Shown: piece after piece, positions 18,684 through 29,800 of the stretch
How the letters are laid out: each line of letters begins with the position of its first letter
Numbering within the stretch: position 1 is the stretch's first letter
From: Alkalilimnicola ehrlichii
Lineage (GTDB): Bacteria > Pseudomonadota > Gammaproteobacteria > Nitrococcales > AK92
Direction: 5' to 3'
DNA length: 64,000 bases
Assembly (NCBI RefSeq): GCF_003399765.1
Contig: NZ_NFZV01000007.1
Coordinates: 1 to 64,000, forward strand
The notes under the pieces: generated by a model
Seen by the model: only the letters and a program-made list of their open reading frames with translations
Database searches by the model: none
What the model was told of the DNA's origin: nothing
Made by a program: the position numbers and the translations under genes

Positions 18684-19103
18684 TTAGCGGCGTGCAGTCA
18701 CCAGCTCGACAACCTGTTGGCGCAGCTCCGGATCGGTGTCCATAGCCCGCGCGATTTCAGTGTACTCCTGAACGCTGAGGCCATTGTCTTCGATGGCTTG
18801 CACCATCTCTTCGTTGGCTTCCTGCTGTAGCTGCTGGGCCTGCTCCGGATCTTCGGCACCTTCTAAGCGCGCCGTGAAGTCCTGCTGGATATCCAGAATA
18901 TCGACATAGGAGTCGGCGAACTGGTTCAAAGAGTCGTCGGAGAAGTCCGCAGCCTGTTGCTGGCCGGTCGGAGCCTCGTAGGTCTGGGCCGGCGCTTCTT
19001 GCTGACCTTGAGCACCCATCGTGCCCTGTGCGAACGCCATCGGCGCAGCAAGCAGCAGACTCAGTACGGCAGCACGGCTGGTGTAGGTAACGATGTTGCG
19101 CAT
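18684..19103 (-). CDS. DUF4168 periplasmic protein
   Basis: The start at 19103 has a near-perfect AAAGGAGG site; an upstream frame opening at 19160 does not. The 139-residue product has a signal peptide (SLLLAAPMAFAQG), a Gln/Pro/Ala-rich linker and then the helical DUF4168 domain: FSDDSLNQFADSYVDILDIQ, a Gln/Glu-rich coiled-coil stretch, and GLSVQEYTEIARAMDTDPEL. The function of DUF4168 is unknown. It is divergent from the two-component system at 19392 across a 290-base gap, in the place where E. coli has the periplasmic Zn-binding ZraP next to zraSR. Confidence 0.8.
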   Translation of the reverse strand: MRNIVTYTSRAAVLSLLLAAPMAFAQGTMGAQGQQEAPAQTYEAPTGQQQAADFSDDSLNQFADSYVDILDIQQDFTARLEGAEDPEQAQQLQQEANEEMVQAIEDNGLSVQEYTEIARAMDTDPELRQQVVELVTARR

Positions 19104-19317
19104 GTAATCCTCCTTTGGGATGAATTGTCGTCGGCCGGAATGTTGCAGGAGATGTGCCAAGAGTTTTCTGCTCGGTGACGAATGCTAGGGCCGTTACCGA
19201 CCGGTTAGCAGGGAGGAATGCGCTGCAGAAAGCCGTCAGCATTGACTTGCAGCTATTTTGCGACGGCCTGTTACCGCACTCTCGGCAAGCCTGTTGCTAG
19301 GGAAGGTGAAAGTGCTG

Positions 19318-19334
19318 TGGCAGGAGTCCTTGCA
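19318..19334 (+). promoter_or_regulatory. Possible -24/-12 (sigma-54) promoter, spacing off by one
   Basis: TGGCAGGAGTCCTTGCA resembles the sigma-54 consensus TGGCAC-N5-TTGCA, but the GG-to-GC distance is one base too long. It lies 58 bases before the sensor kinase gene, whose partner is a sigma-54 activator, so autoregulation would make sense. Given the indel errors elsewhere, the spacing may be a read error, but this is weak evidence. Confidence 0.3.
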
Positions 19335-19391
19335 CCTAATATTAAGCCGTTTTAGTGTGTCGAAATGACACATGAGTAAGAAGGATACACT

Positions 19392-20866
19392 GTGAAAGGG
19401 TCCAAGATCAGCCTCAGATTAACGCTCATATTACGTGTCGTCGTCCCGCTTATGCTGGCTATGGCCGTATTTAGCTATCTCTTGTTATGGACAGTGGAGG
19501 AGGGGACCGAGAAGCGTTTGCAGCAGGATGTCGAGCTGGTGGCGCGGGCTATTCGGCTGCCGGTCAGTTACAGCTTGGAGCAAGGCTGGGCCGGTAACGT
19601 CGAGCAAGCGCTGGCGTCGGTGTTTCAGATTCGACAGGTCTACGGGGCTTATGTCTATGACAAGGATGGCAAACTTATCGCCTCTGTCGGCGCGGTTCGG
19701 CCCGCGGCCAGTCAGACGGAGGTGGAGCGTTTAGCGTCTGACCGTGGCGGCACGGGCGAGTACGAACGCATCGAAGGGCGTACCGTCTACTCCTATTTCC
19801 TGCCCTTGGTCGGGCCGGGTGGGCAAATCAACGGTTTGTTGCAGGTTACTCGCCGGCATTCGGACTTCGCCGAGGATATTCGCCAGCTTCGTGCGCAAGC
19901 GTTGGCATTGATGTTGCTGTTGGTTCTGTTAACGGGCGGGATGATCATGTGGGGCCATCGCGCCGCGATTGGCCGTCATTTGCAAGCGCTGACAGAGAGT
20001 ATGGCACGCGTTGAGCGGGGCGAACGAGAGCACAGAGCCGTCGCCGAAGGGCCGCGGGAGATCGCCGAGCTTGGCAAGGCATTAAACGGCATGCTCGATA
20101 GTATGGCCCGTGCCGAGCGCGAGCTGGTGGCCCGTAAGAATGCGCAGGCGGAGCTGGAACAGCAGTTGCGGCAGGCGGAGAAAATGGCGGCGATCGGTCG
20201 TTTGGCCGCGGGTGTCGCGCACGAGTTGGGGACGCCGCTGAGCGTCATCGACGGTAAGGCCCAGCGGGGGCTGCGGGACCCGAGCCTGGATGAAAAGCAG
20301 ATTGCTAACCTGGAAAGTATTCGTTACGAAGTTCAGCGATTGAGCCATATCATACGGCAGCTTCTCGACTTCGGGCGTGTGCCGGGGCAGCGACGCCGCA
20401 CTACCTTGTCCTCGCAGTTGGTTACTGCGGCAGCGACCGCGATGGAGGGTGAGTTCGAGCGTTACCGGGCGTCGTTGAAGTTGGTCGAACCGCGCTCGGC
20501 GCCCAATCTAGAAGTTGATCCGGTGCGCTTGGAGCAGGCGTTGGTCAACCTATTACGGAATGCGGCGCAAGCGACGCCGGGCGGTCAGGTTCGGATGAGT
20601 TGGGAGGAAGTCGGCGACGACGTTCAGTTCGTGGTCGAGGATGACGGGCCCGGTATCCTCGACGACGTTAGGTCGTCGCTGTTTGAGCCTTTTTTACCAC
20701 CAAGCCGGTTGGTGAAGGTACCGGACTAGGTCTGGCCGTCGTACACGGTGTTGTCAAAGAGCATGGGGGAGAGATTGAGGTCGATGCGAGCGAGTTAGGG
20801 GGGGCTTTGTTCCGGATGCGCATTCCGAAGGCTGCAAAGGAGGTTGAGAGTGAGCGAGCGGGTTGA
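19392..20866 (+). CDS. ZraS-like sensor histidine kinase, frameshifted
   Basis: Two TM helices (about residues 10-30 and 172-194) flank a periplasmic sensor region, followed by a HAMP-like linker, the dimerisation domain with [11 protein letters not shown] (phospho-acceptor His277) and an ATPase domain with [15 protein letters not shown] (N box) and VEDDGPGI (G1). The frame as read stops at 20729 inside the ATPase domain. Adding one T to the T6 run at 20690-20695 restores [20 protein letters not shown] (F and G2 boxes) and a proper end at 20866, about 491 residues. It overlaps the regulator gene by 17 bases, so the two form a two-component pair. The signal is unknown. Confidence 0.88.
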
Positions 20867-22232
20867 GCGAGTATTGCTGGTCGAGGACGACGCGGGGCTC
20901 AGGCGCCTTCTGGCCGAGGAATTAGAGGATGCCGGCATTGACGTGTATGCGGTCGGTAGCGCCGAGGAGGCCTTGGCTCAGTTGTCGCGTACCGAGCCGG
21001 ATTTGGTGATTAGCGATATTCGTTTGCCGGGCGCCGACGGGATGGAGCTGTTGGAGCGCGTGCGCGGTATACATGCACCGCCGTCGTTTCTGGTGATTAC
21101 CGCGTTTGGCAGCATTGCGCAGGCGGTAGCAGCGTTAAAGGCCGGAGCCGACGAGTTTCTTACCAAGCCGCTCGACCTTGAGCACTTTCTACTTTGCGTG
21201 CGACGCATTCTCGACACCCGTAAGCTGCGTGGCGAAGTGCGGCGTTTCCGGGAGTTGTTGGACGATTCCAGTTTTCACGGCATGGTCGGGCAAAGCCGTC
21301 CGATGCGAGTGCTGTTCGATCAAATCCGCCAGCTGGCTAAGGCCAGCGGCCCTGTGTTGATCATCGGCGAAAGCGGTACCGGCAAGGAGTTGGTGGCGAA
21401 GGCGGTACACGAGGAAAGCGACCGCGCCGCCGGGCCGTTTATGGCCGTCAACTGCGCCGGCATTCCGGCCGAGTTGTTGGAGAGCGAGTTTTTCGGGCAC
21501 GAGACCGGCGCTTTTACCGGGGCGGCGAAGGCGCGTAAGGGTTTGTTTCGGCAAGCCGACGGCGGATCGCTCTTTCTTGACGAAATTGGCGAGATGCCGC
21601 TTGCGTTGCAGGCGAAGTTGTTACGCGTATTGCAGGAAGGCAGTATTCGCCCCGTAGGCAGCGAAAAAGAAGTGCCGGTCGATGTGCGGATTATCGCGGC
21701 AACTAACCGCGACTTGGATGCTCTGCGGGGAGACTCCGATTTCCGGGAAGATCTTTTCTTTCGATTGGAAACCTTCACCCTTAACGTGCCGCCTTTGCGA
21801 GAGCGGGAGGATGACTTGGAGCTTTTAGCGGCGCGCTTTTTGGAGCGGTTCAGCGCGCAGATGGAGCGTCGAATCCAAAGCTTTTCCAGCGCCGCTTTAG
21901 AGCGCTTACGGGCATACGGCTTTCCGGGCAACGTGCGCGAGTTGCAAAATGCCGTCGAGCGTGCGGTAACGTTTTGCCATGGCGGGACAATCGGGGTTGA
22001 GCATCTACCGAACCGGATTCAGGGCAGCCCGGAGCAGTTGCAGGCAAGTTCAAGCAGTTTGATGGAAGGCTTAATCGATGGCCCGATGCTACCCACGCTT
22101 GAAGAGTTGGAGCAGCGTTACATTCGTCACGTGCTGGAGCTCGTCGATGGCAATAAACGTCGAGCGGCTGCCTTGCTTGGTATTGGCCGACGCACGTTGT
22201 ACCGTCGTCTGGGTAGCGAAGTGGAAGACTAA
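20850..22232 (+). CDS. NtrC/ZraR-type sigma-54 response regulator
   Basis: The start GTG 20850 has AGGAGG six bases upstream; an in-frame TTG at 20844 is less likely. The 460-residue protein has a receiver domain (VLLVEDD; phospho-acceptor Asp56 in ISDIRLPG; Lys in FLTKPLD), an AAA+ domain with Walker A GESGTGKE, the sigma-54-contacting loop GAFTGA, Walker [10 protein letters not shown] and [10 protein letters not shown], and a Fis-type helix-turn-helix at the C-terminus ([20 protein letters not shown]). It activates sigma-54 promoters when phosphorylated by the overlapping kinase. Likely targets are its own operon and the divergent DUF4168 gene, by analogy with ZraR. Confidence 0.9.
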   Translation: MSERVERVLLVEDDAGLRRLLAEELEDAGIDVYAVGSAEEALAQLSRTEPDLVISDIRLPGADGMELLERVRGIHAPPSFLVITAFGSIAQAVAALKAGADEFLTKPLDLEHFLLCVRRILDTRKLRGEVRRFRELLDDSSFHGMVGQSRPMRVLFDQIRQLAKASGPVLIIGESGTGKELVAKAVHEESDRAAGPFMAVNCAGIPAELLESEFFGHETGAFTGAAKARKGLFRQADGGSLFLDEIGEMPLALQAKLLRVLQEGSIRPVGSEKEVPVDVRIIAATNRDLDALRGDSDFREDLFFRLETFTLNVPPLREREDDLELLAARFLERFSAQMERRIQSFSSAALERLRAYGFPGNVRELQNAVERAVTFCHGGTIGVEHLPNRIQGSPEQLQASSSSLMEGLIDGPMLPTLEELEQRYIRHVLELVDGNKRRAAALLGIGRRTLYRRLGSEVED

Positions 22233-22264
22233 CGACCGGGCGAGGCAAAAGCGACTTTCCCCGT

Positions 22265-23236
22265 TCAAAGCTTGCCGAGCGCTTCCGCCAATTTTAGGCC
22301 GCTTAAATAGGCGCCTTCGATCCGGTTGCCGTGACACCAATCGCCACAGGCGCCGAGTCTAAGTTCCGCGTCCAGTAGGTAACCCGCGTCCAGCGGGTTC
22401 AGACTTGCGGCATAAGGCCATTCGTAAACGGCGACCTTTTGCGGCGGTGCGGCATGGCCGGTCAGCGCCTGAAATGCGTCGATAAGCAGGGTCGCGGCCT
22501 CGTCCTCGGCAAGGCCGGCATGCTGAGCGCTCCACTCCGGCGTCGCATGTAGCAACCATTGCTCGTCGCAGTGACGGCCGGGCTTGGTGTTATTGCGCGC
22601 AATCCAGGATAAAACGGGATGTTTGCAGAAAGCGCCGTCGACAGGAATCGGCAATCGCTGCGAAAATCTCAGCCCTACCGCCCAGCAGCGCGACATGGCA
22701 ACCGTTTCCGCTTGTTGTGCCAACTGTGGATTGGCTGTCAGTAGCTTACCGGCGATCGGTGCCGGTACGGCGGTAACGACAGCGTCGAATGCCTCGGTTG
22801 AAACCGTTTCGTCCGCGAACGATAGCGTCCATTGGCCGCCTTGCCGGTTTATTTCTACCACCGTATGGTCGTAGCGCACGCTAAGTCGTTCGCCCATAGC
22901 CGTACAAAAACCGCTCATATCCGGCGTGCCCACGAAACGGGGTTCGCTCGCCAGCCGCTCGAAGAAGCGCCCGCCTTCCCAGGTTCCGATGCGAGCCTGC
23001 CATTCTGCGGCGAGGCCGGTGGCTACCCATTGTTGGACTTGGTGGCGGAAGCGCTCGTCCCGAGCGGTGAAATACTGCGCGCCATCATCCAAATTTTCGG
23101 CCCTGCCGACGGGCGATGCAGTACGTCCGCCAACCTTGGCGGACGCTTCGAATAGCGTTGTCGAATGTCCTTGCCTATGTAAATTTTGGGCGCAGGTAAG
23201 CCCTGCCAGACCGGCTCCTACGAGGGCTATTTTCAT
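22265..23236 (-). CDS. Renalase-like FAD-dependent amine oxidoreductase
   Basis: The start at 23236 places the dinucleotide-binding motif at the N-terminus (MKIALVGAGLAGLTCAQNL, then GHSTTLFEASAKVGGRTAS). The 323-residue product has the second FAD motif near the C-terminus (RLGACGDWCHGNRIEGAYLS). Similar proteins are annotated as NAD(P)/FAD-dependent oxidoreductases or renalase-like; substrates are mostly untested. It is convergent with the response regulator (stops 33 bases apart) and divergent from the T6SS locus. Confidence 0.85.
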   Translation of the reverse strand: MKIALVGAGLAGLTCAQNLHRQGHSTTLFEASAKVGGRTASPVGRAENLDDGAQYFTARDERFRHQVQQWVATGLAAEWQARIGTWEGGRFFERLASEPRFVGTPDMSGFCTAMGERLSVRYDHTVVEINRQGGQWTLSFADETVSTEAFDAVVTAVPAPIAGKLLTANPQLAQQAETVAMSRCWAVGLRFSQRLPIPVDGAFCKHPVLSWIARNNTKPGRHCDEQWLLHATPEWSAQHAGLAEDEAATLLIDAFQALTGHAAPPQKVAVYEWPYAASLNPLDAGYLLDAELRLGACGDWCHGNRIEGAYLSGLKLAEALGKL

Positions 23237-23405
23237 ACGGCGTACCTTGTTCTTGCGTGTTCCCGAAAGCCATTGTGTCATGGTCGGCTACGTGACGGGA
23301 GGTGTTCTTAGTTTTTTCTCACATTGCCTTTTTTAACAGTCGTTTGTGTGCCGCGTGCGGTTTGCTTGGAGGCGTTTTGAAAAAGGTTCTGGGTCGTCGT
23401 TTGCA

Positions 23406-23433
23406 TTGACACCTGGCTGCATAAAGTGATACT
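23406..23433 (+). promoter_or_regulatory. Candidate sigma-70 promoter of the T6SS operon
   Basis: A perfect -35 TTGACA (23406-23411) is followed after 16 bases by GATACT (23428-23433; 4 of 6 match to TATAAT). It is the best hexamer pair in the 320-base gap between the divergent oxidoreductase gene and the first T6SS-side gene. This is inferred from sequence only. Confidence 0.45.
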
Positions 23434-23556
23434 AATTTGGTCCATAGCCGCTCCCGCCCGTCTCGCCGATAAGGGAGTGGCTAAAATCACGGATTATGGA
23501 ATTGCGATGGCACTCGCGTCGGCTTTTTACAGCGATGGCGAGTGGCCGGGGGGAAC

Positions 23557-24139
23557 ATGGAAACAGGGAATACCGCACCTGCAGCAGTGCGTGGCAGCGC
23601 TGTATCTAAACGGGGCCAAAAACAACGGGCCCAGTCTAAGCCGCAGTCCGACATTACCGCCGACCGTGCTATCGCGCAGGGGCTCGCGCGCCTGATCGAG
23701 GGGCAGCGGCGCTTTGGCGAAGAGTTCGGCTTGCCGTTATCTCGCATTTTTCCGACGAATTCGAATCTTTTCGAGGCAAAGACTCGCAAGAAGTCATTAA
23801 CGAGTGGCTGTCCGACGACGACGAAGGTGCGCAACGCTTAGAGATTCTATTTGACGATCTCGTGGCGCATCAAGTCGCTTTGCTAAGCGCGCTCGACGAT
23901 GCCGTTTCTCAGGCTTTAAAGCGTGGGCAAAAGGAAACCGGCAGCGCCGCCTATGCGTGGAAACAAGCGCTACGGGCGACGTTCGGTCGCGGAAAGAACG
24001 AAACCGTTCAAGAAGATCAAACACTGCGCTACCTGCATTTCGTTGCACCCACTTTTGTGGCGGCCTATGCACGAGCGCGCGAACAGGTGTCTACACCGGC
24101 ATTTTTGGCTTATTTGAAGCAAAAAACAATATCGCGTAG
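23557..24139 (+). CDS. T6SS protein like the TagH C-terminal domain, frameshifted twice
   Basis: The start ATG 23557 follows GGGGGGAAC; GTG 23542 is an alternative. The product resembles the C-terminal domain of T6SS FHA proteins (TagH): an opening helix AQGLARLIEGQRRFGEEFGL, then DEFESFRGKDSQEVINEWLS, FDDLVAHQVALLSALDDAV and YLHFVAPTFVAAYARAREQ. No FHA domain precedes it. Two one-base gaps break the frame: T5 at 23747-23751 (joins RIF to SDEFES) and A6 at 24121-24126 (gives YLKQKNNIA and a stop at 24137-24139, just before tssJ). The corrected length is about 194 residues. It is the first gene of the T6SS cluster; its role there is inferred only. Confidence 0.6.
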
Positions 24140-24153
24140 GGGGTATTGCGATC

Positions 24154-24624
24154 ATGAAAGGCTCCAACGGCGCCGCTTTGCGGCTTTCGTTTCTGCTGTT
24201 GCTCGCGGCGTTGCTGAGTGCGTGTGCATCGCCGAGTTTGCGGGTTGGCGTTTCGTCTACCGCCAACTTAAACATGAACGAGTTTAACGAACCTTTGCCC
24301 GTCGTGGTGAGGGTTTATCAGCTCTCCAGTGCACAGGCATTCGAAAATGCTACGTTCGAAGATTTGTGGCGAGACGATATCGCCGCGCTAGGCGACAGCC
24401 TAGTCATGAAAGAAGAGGTGGTGATCGACCCTGCCGATCAACGCCGTTTCGAAATGGATCGCCACGATCAGGCCGAATATGTCGGTGCGGTGGCGATTTT
24501 CCGCGAACCTGGCGAACAGGGTTGGAAAAGCATTCAACCGTTGCCGAGCAACTATGTGACGCGGCGTTTGTCGCGCAATATCAAAGTTTCGCTTCGGGGG
24601 AACACCGTCGCTGTCGAGGACTAA
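24154..24624 (+). CDS. tssJ: T6SS outer-membrane lipoprotein TssJ
   Basis: The 156-residue product has a lipoprotein signal (LLAALLSACAS) and the TssJ transthyretin-like beta sandwich: PLPVVVRVYQLSS, FENATFEDLW, and the C-terminal strands SRNIKVSLRGNTVAV. TssJ anchors the TssLM complex to the outer membrane. It begins 14 bases after the corrected stop of the preceding gene and precedes tssK. Confidence 0.92.
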   Translation: MKGSNGAALRLSFLLLLAALLSACASPSLRVGVSSTANLNMNEFNEPLPVVVRVYQLSSAQAFENATFEDLWRDDIAALGDSLVMKEEVVIDPADQRRFEMDRHDQAEYVGAVAIFREPGEQGWKSIQPLPSNYVTRRLSRNIKVSLRGNTVAVED

Positions 24625-24643
24625 TCGTCCCGCTGTCGGTTAT

Positions 24644-24667
24644 CGGGGTGCCTGCTGAGGCGCCCCG
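24644..24667 (+). terminator. Hairpin between tssJ and tssK
   Basis: Arms 24644-24653 and 24658-24667 form a 10-bp stem (one G-U pair) with loop GCTG. No long T-run follows, so it may attenuate or protect the message rather than end it. Confidence 0.35.
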
Positions 24668-24709
24668 ACGTTTCCTAAATGCATCCAGTTATTGCCAGGA
24701 CGCTTTGCC

Positions 24710-26034
24710 ATGAAAGGGCTACGGAAGGTGGTATGGGCCGAGGGGGTTTTTCTCGGCCAGCAGCATTTTCAGCTGTGGGACCGCTACCTAGAAAAATACC
24801 AACATCTTCGCGCTAAAAGTCTCTCGCCGTTTAATTGGGGAATTTTAAGTCACCGAATCGATAGCGACTCGCTTGCCAACGGGCAGTACAAGCTGCTTGC
24901 CTGCGACGTTATTTTCCCTGACGGTCGTTTGGTCAGTTACGAAGGTAATGCCGACGAGGCGTTATCGTGCCAGCTCGATGCCAGCGGCGACCATGTCGAG
25001 GTCATGCTGGCTATCCCTAGCAACGACAGCGTTAGCGGTATTGCCGGCTATCAGAACAATAGTCGCCTTGGCGCCTGGGCCGCCAGCTTCGATCAGATTC
25101 CGGACGAGCACGATCCCGCGCGCGTGCGTGAGGTCATGGTCGGGCGGCCGAACCTGCGATTGTTCCAGACCGGCGAACCACAGGAGCATTTTGTCTCCGT
25201 TAAGCTTGCGGAGCTGGTGCGGGGTGTCGACGGGGCATTCGCCCTGAATAAAAAGTTCGTGCCTCCGGTCTGTCATCTTGAGGCTGCGCCGGCGGCATCG
25301 AGTTGATGGATGGCTTGATGCAGTTGATGCAGGCCAAAGTTCGCGTGCTGAGCGAGCGCCAGGAAGCATCCGGCGGCGATCTCGGCGCCAGCGATTTGAG
25401 TCAATTCCTGTTGTTGCAGACCTTGCGACCGGCACTTGCCATTTTGCAGCACTTACGCGGCAACCTCGGTTTTCACCCGGAGCGCTTGTTCTCCGAATTG
25501 ACGCAGCTTGCTTCCAGCCTCGTTGCTTTCCGGCCCGACGCTAAAGCGGGCGAATTGCCGCAGTATTCGCACGGCGACCTCACCTCGGTCTTTCAGCGTT
25601 TCGACGAAATGCTGCGCGTGTTGTTGACCGACGTGATGCCCAAGCAAAGCGCAGGCATCAAGCTCCAACGCGAGAGCGACGCGCTCTACAAAGCCGAGAA
25701 CGTCGACATCCGCTTGCTGCAGGGCGCGAGTATTTTCCTCGCGGTGCTGCACGACGATCACGATCCGAGCTGGGTTGCCGAGTTTGCCCGCCAAGCCAAA
25801 TGCGGTGCGCGGGAAGATATCGAACTTATCTTGAGTTCGGCCTTGCCTGGGGTGCGCATCACCCACTGTCAGCGGCCGCCCGGCCGTTTGGCGATCAAGA
25901 GTGGTTACGAATATTTCCGCCTCGAACAGGCAGGCGATTTCTGGCAGCGCGTTTGCGAACACCAAACATTAGCGCTCTACATGCCGCTCACCTTCAAGGG
26001 CGCTCGCATAGAAATCGTCACGGTTAACGAGTAA
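24710..26034 (+). CDS. tssK: T6SS baseplate protein TssK, frameshifted
   Basis: The N-terminal frame has the TssK hallmarks VVWAEGVFLGQQHFQLWDRY and a beta-rich shell domain to KKFVPPVCHLEAAP. It then stops at 25304. The second frame, from LMDGLMQLMQAKV, carries the helical middle and the C-terminal receptor-binding head (HCQRPPGRLAIKSGYEYFRL, YMPLTFKGARIEIVTVNE). A missing base near 25286-25295 (GCCGGCGGC region) joins them as APAGIELMDG, giving about 442 residues, the family length. TssK connects the baseplate to the TssLM membrane complex. An upstream frame opening at 24692 lacks a site. Confidence 0.9.
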
Positions 26035-26040
26035 TAAAAC

Positions 26041-26810
26041 ATGGAAGAAAAGGTTGATCTCAAGATTAACCCCCTGCTGGAGTGCTCCGCACAGCTGTTT
26101 GCGCTGGTTGCGCCGCTGCGGGCGGAGCGCGACGCGCAGTTGAACCTGCCCGACGATTTTCGCGAGCAGGTGCTTGGCGGTTTTGACGTGCTGGAGCGGA
26201 TGGCGTTCGAGCGGCAGATCGATACGGCTACCGTGCAGGACGCTAAGTATGCTCTGGCAGCGTTTATCGACGAGGCGGTGATGGCCTCGGAATGGCCCGG
26301 TCGTTTGGACTGGATGGGCCGTCCGTTGCAGCTGGAATTCTTCGGCGAACATTTAGCCGGAGAAGGCTTCTTCGAGCGCTTGAATAAGCTCCGTCAAGGG
26401 GGCGAGCAGAACGTCAATCTGCTCGAGCTGTATTACGTTTGTCTACAACTTGGATTCGAAGGCATATACAAGTTGCGCGGCCTGGAGCAGCTGATGGCCT
26501 TGCAGGTCGATTTGCGCAGCCAGATCGACGGCTATCGGGGCGTTGCCGACCCGCGTTTATCCCCCGATGGGGCGGTGCAAACCAGCGTCTTTTCGCGTGT
26601 AGGGCGCACGTGCCGTTTTGGGTGATCGGCGTGGTAACCGCCGCCGTTGTGTTCTTCGGCTACGCCGGTTACGCAACCGTAACTTATAACGTGACGGATC
26701 GTAGCGTTATGAATATCGAGCGTGAGGCCGCTGCCTTGGCCGATCATTATGCGGCTCGGCAAGCACGCACGCGCAGCAATAACAGCCAGGGCAGGGGGCG
26801 CGAAGAATGA
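26041..26810 (+). CDS. tssL: T6SS inner-membrane protein TssL (DotU), frameshifted
   Basis: The cytoplasmic DotU domain is clear: AKYALAAFIDEAVMASEW, QLEFFGEHLAGEGFFERL and LELYYVCLQLGFEGIY. The frame as read stops at 26625 before the C-terminal helix. Adding one G to GGG at 26602-26604 gives HVPFWVIGVVTAAVVFFGYA, the single TM anchor, and a short periplasmic tail ending at 26810, about 256 residues. There is no peptidoglycan-binding OmpA domain. The ATGA overlap with tssM shows translational coupling. Confidence 0.9.
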
Positions 26811-29800
26811 GCGGGCGCTGGATGCAAGTCTTCTCTATTCTGCAGCGGTTGGTCATCTCCCGCTTCGGCAGTTCGCTAATCGGCCTGATCGCGGTCATTG
26901 CGCTTATCTGGTATGCCGGTCCGCTGTTAGGCATTACTTCCGCCAGCACTCGCCTGATGATGATCGGCGGCGCCGTGCTTGTGGCCGCGTTGTACTTCGG
27001 CATTAAACTGTTCGTCAGCACCCGCAAGGGCGATCGCTTGGTAAACGATCTCTCCGAGCAGGGCGAGGGCGGCGACGACGATCGCGCCGCGGAGCTGGAG
27101 TCGATTCGCGAGAAGATGAACGAGGCGATCGCCTCGTTGAAGTCTTCCGAGCTAGGCGCGGGTTATCGCGGCAAGGCCGCGCTTTACGCGCTGCCGTGGT
27201 ACATGATCATCGGCCCTTCGGCGGCCGGTAAAAGTACCCTGTTGCGGCAATCGGGTCTGCATTTCCCCTACGCAAATGCCGACGATCTGCATTTGCGCGG
27301 CTTCGGCGGCACCCGTAACTGCGACTGGTGGTTCTCCGATCAGGCGATTCTGCTCGATACCGCCGGCCGCTACACCACCGAGGATGACGACCGCGAAGAG
27401 TGGTTGACCTTCCTCGATTTGTTGCGCCGTAACCGGCCGCGGATGCCGATTAACGGCGTACTGATCTGTATCAGTATCAGCGACTTGTTGACGGCGGATA
27501 GCGAGGGGCTGGAACGTCACGTAAAGATCCTGCGCGAGCGTATCAACGAGCTGATGCAGCAGCTCGGGTTGGTGTTCCCGGTCTACATCGTTTTCACCAA
27601 GTGCGACCTGATCCAAGGCTTCGAAACCTATTTCGAGGATCTGAGCGAAACCGAGCGTAACCAGGTCTGGGGTACTTACCTGCTGGAAACCGACGAAGAG
27701 CAGGACCCCGCTACCGTGTTCGAGGAGCGGATGCGGGAGCTCTACGGCAAGCTCTGCGAGCTGCGCCTGCGTAAGCTCGCCATGCAGCGGAACATGACGC
27801 GCAAGGCGACCTTGTTCGACTTCCCGAACCAGTTCGACGCTGCGACCGATAAGCTTACTGAGTTTATCCACCTGCTGTTCCGTGCCAACCCGTACCAGGA
27901 GACGCCGCGTTTCGCCGGAGTTTATTTCACCAGCGGTACGCAGGAAGGTACACCGTTACAGCGTTTGGTCGGTAACTTACGGCAAGCGTTCGGTTTTGCG
28001 CAGGAGCCGACCGCGCGCACCGGGCAACCGAAAGCCTACTTTATTAAAAACCTGTTCACCGACGTCATCTTCCCGTTGCAGTCGTTGGTGCGCGGTAACC
28101 GTCGCCGCATTCTTACCGAGCGTTGGCTAAAGGGTGCGGCTCTAGGGTCTGCGCTGGCTGTGATCGTCGGCACCGTGTTGACCCTCAGCGGCGCCTTCAC
28201 GACTAACGGCTTACTGCTTGCCAGCGGCACCAGTGCCGTGTCCGAACTGCGCCAGGTCGTGCGCACCGGGTATGCCGAGCCGCAACAGCAGTATCGCGCG
28301 CTGGAAGGGGTGTACGACCATTACCACACCCTCTTGGAGTACCAGCAGAATCGTCCGCTCGTCTCCCGAATCGGTGTTTACACCGGGCATCGGCAGATTC
28401 CGGCACTGGAGTCGGTACTCGAAACCACCATGGACGGCATGTTCCGCGACCGAATCGTCCGTTCCTTGGAGCATCGGTTAGAGAATCACGCGCGCCATTG
28501 GGAGACAGCCGACAACCAGGGCCGCGAGCGGTTGCGCGATAATTACTATCAGGCGCTCAAGGTCTACCTCATGACCGTTCGCGTGCCGGAACGCTTGGAC
28601 ATCGACGAAGCCACGCCGCTGTTGGCCGACCTGTGGGCACAGCAAGTCGCTTTTGCCGACGTCGATCAGCCGTATCGGGAAGTTCGCAACCGGGCGCCGC
28701 ATATGGAGCGCATGGTGCGCTTCTATCTCTCCCGCGAAGGCGATATCCAGTGGGAGCCGCGCAATGAGCTTATCACTCAGGCGCAGAATCACCTGCGGAC
28801 GCCGCCGAATGCCGAACAGCTCTACGAGCAGATCGTCAACAAAGGCAACGTCGACTTCGAGCCTATCGGTGTCGACGATCTGGTCACCGGCCAGAACCGC
28901 CGAGTACTGCGTAGCGATCACCAAGTGCCGGGCGTGTATAGCGCGAAGGCGTGGGATAGCTTTGTGCGGGCGGAGATTGCCCTGGTCGTCGAAGGCGCGA
29001 CCCGCGGCGACTGGGTGCTGAGCGAAGAGCTGGATAACCCGGGCGAGGCCGACTCCGAAGACGAAGTCGTCGATTACGAGCTGGCCCAGCACCTGGAACG
29101 TGCCATTCGCGAGTACTACTTCCGCGACTACGCCGAAAACTGGCTGACGTTCCTGGGTAGTGTGACGCCGCGGCGCTTCGGCTCGCTGGAAGAGGGCGTG
29201 TCCATCCTTAATCAGTTGGCACGTAGCGACGGGCCGATTGCCGAGTTGATGCAGGCGACAGCCCGCAACATCAACCTCACCGACCGCGATGTCTCCCGTC
29301 TGCGCGGCGGCAACATCTCGCCGGAGCGGATGGCCGATGCCATGAGCGGTTACAACCGGGTCGCCGAGCTGGACGTGCGCCTGGCCGACTTGCGCCGTTT
29401 CGCCAACCCCGCCGAGCAGCAAAGCGTCAGCGAGCCGATGAGCCAGTATCTCACCGTGCTCTCCGGCGCGAAGAACGACCTGGAGCGTATTGCCGCTTCC
29501 GTCGATCCGGCGCGGGAAGCGAAGAACTTTGCGGCCGGCATGCTGACGGGCGGTGCGCAAAGCGAACTCTACGGCGGCTGGGTCATGACCAACGGCCTGC
29601 TCAGCGGCACCGAAATGCGCACCCGGCAGGCCATGGAGCCGTTCCTGATCGAGCCGATTCGCTTCGCTTGGGGGGCTGTGCTCACCGAGGCTCGGCAGCA
29701 GGTTCAGCGCGACTGGCGGAACAACGTGCTTAACGTCTACCGCCAGCAGATTAACGGCAAATTTCCGTTCGCCGCTAACGGCCCGGATGCCGCCGTCGAC

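Noticed and set aside
20690-20695. Programmed ribosomal frameshifting at the T6 run in the sensor kinase
   Set aside because: The same kind of break occurs in many unrelated genes here and needs the same one-base fix, so read error is the simpler explanation.
28478-29560. A 360-residue open frame antisense to tssM
   Set aside because: It is a GC-rich shadow of tssM coding sequence without recognisable motifs.
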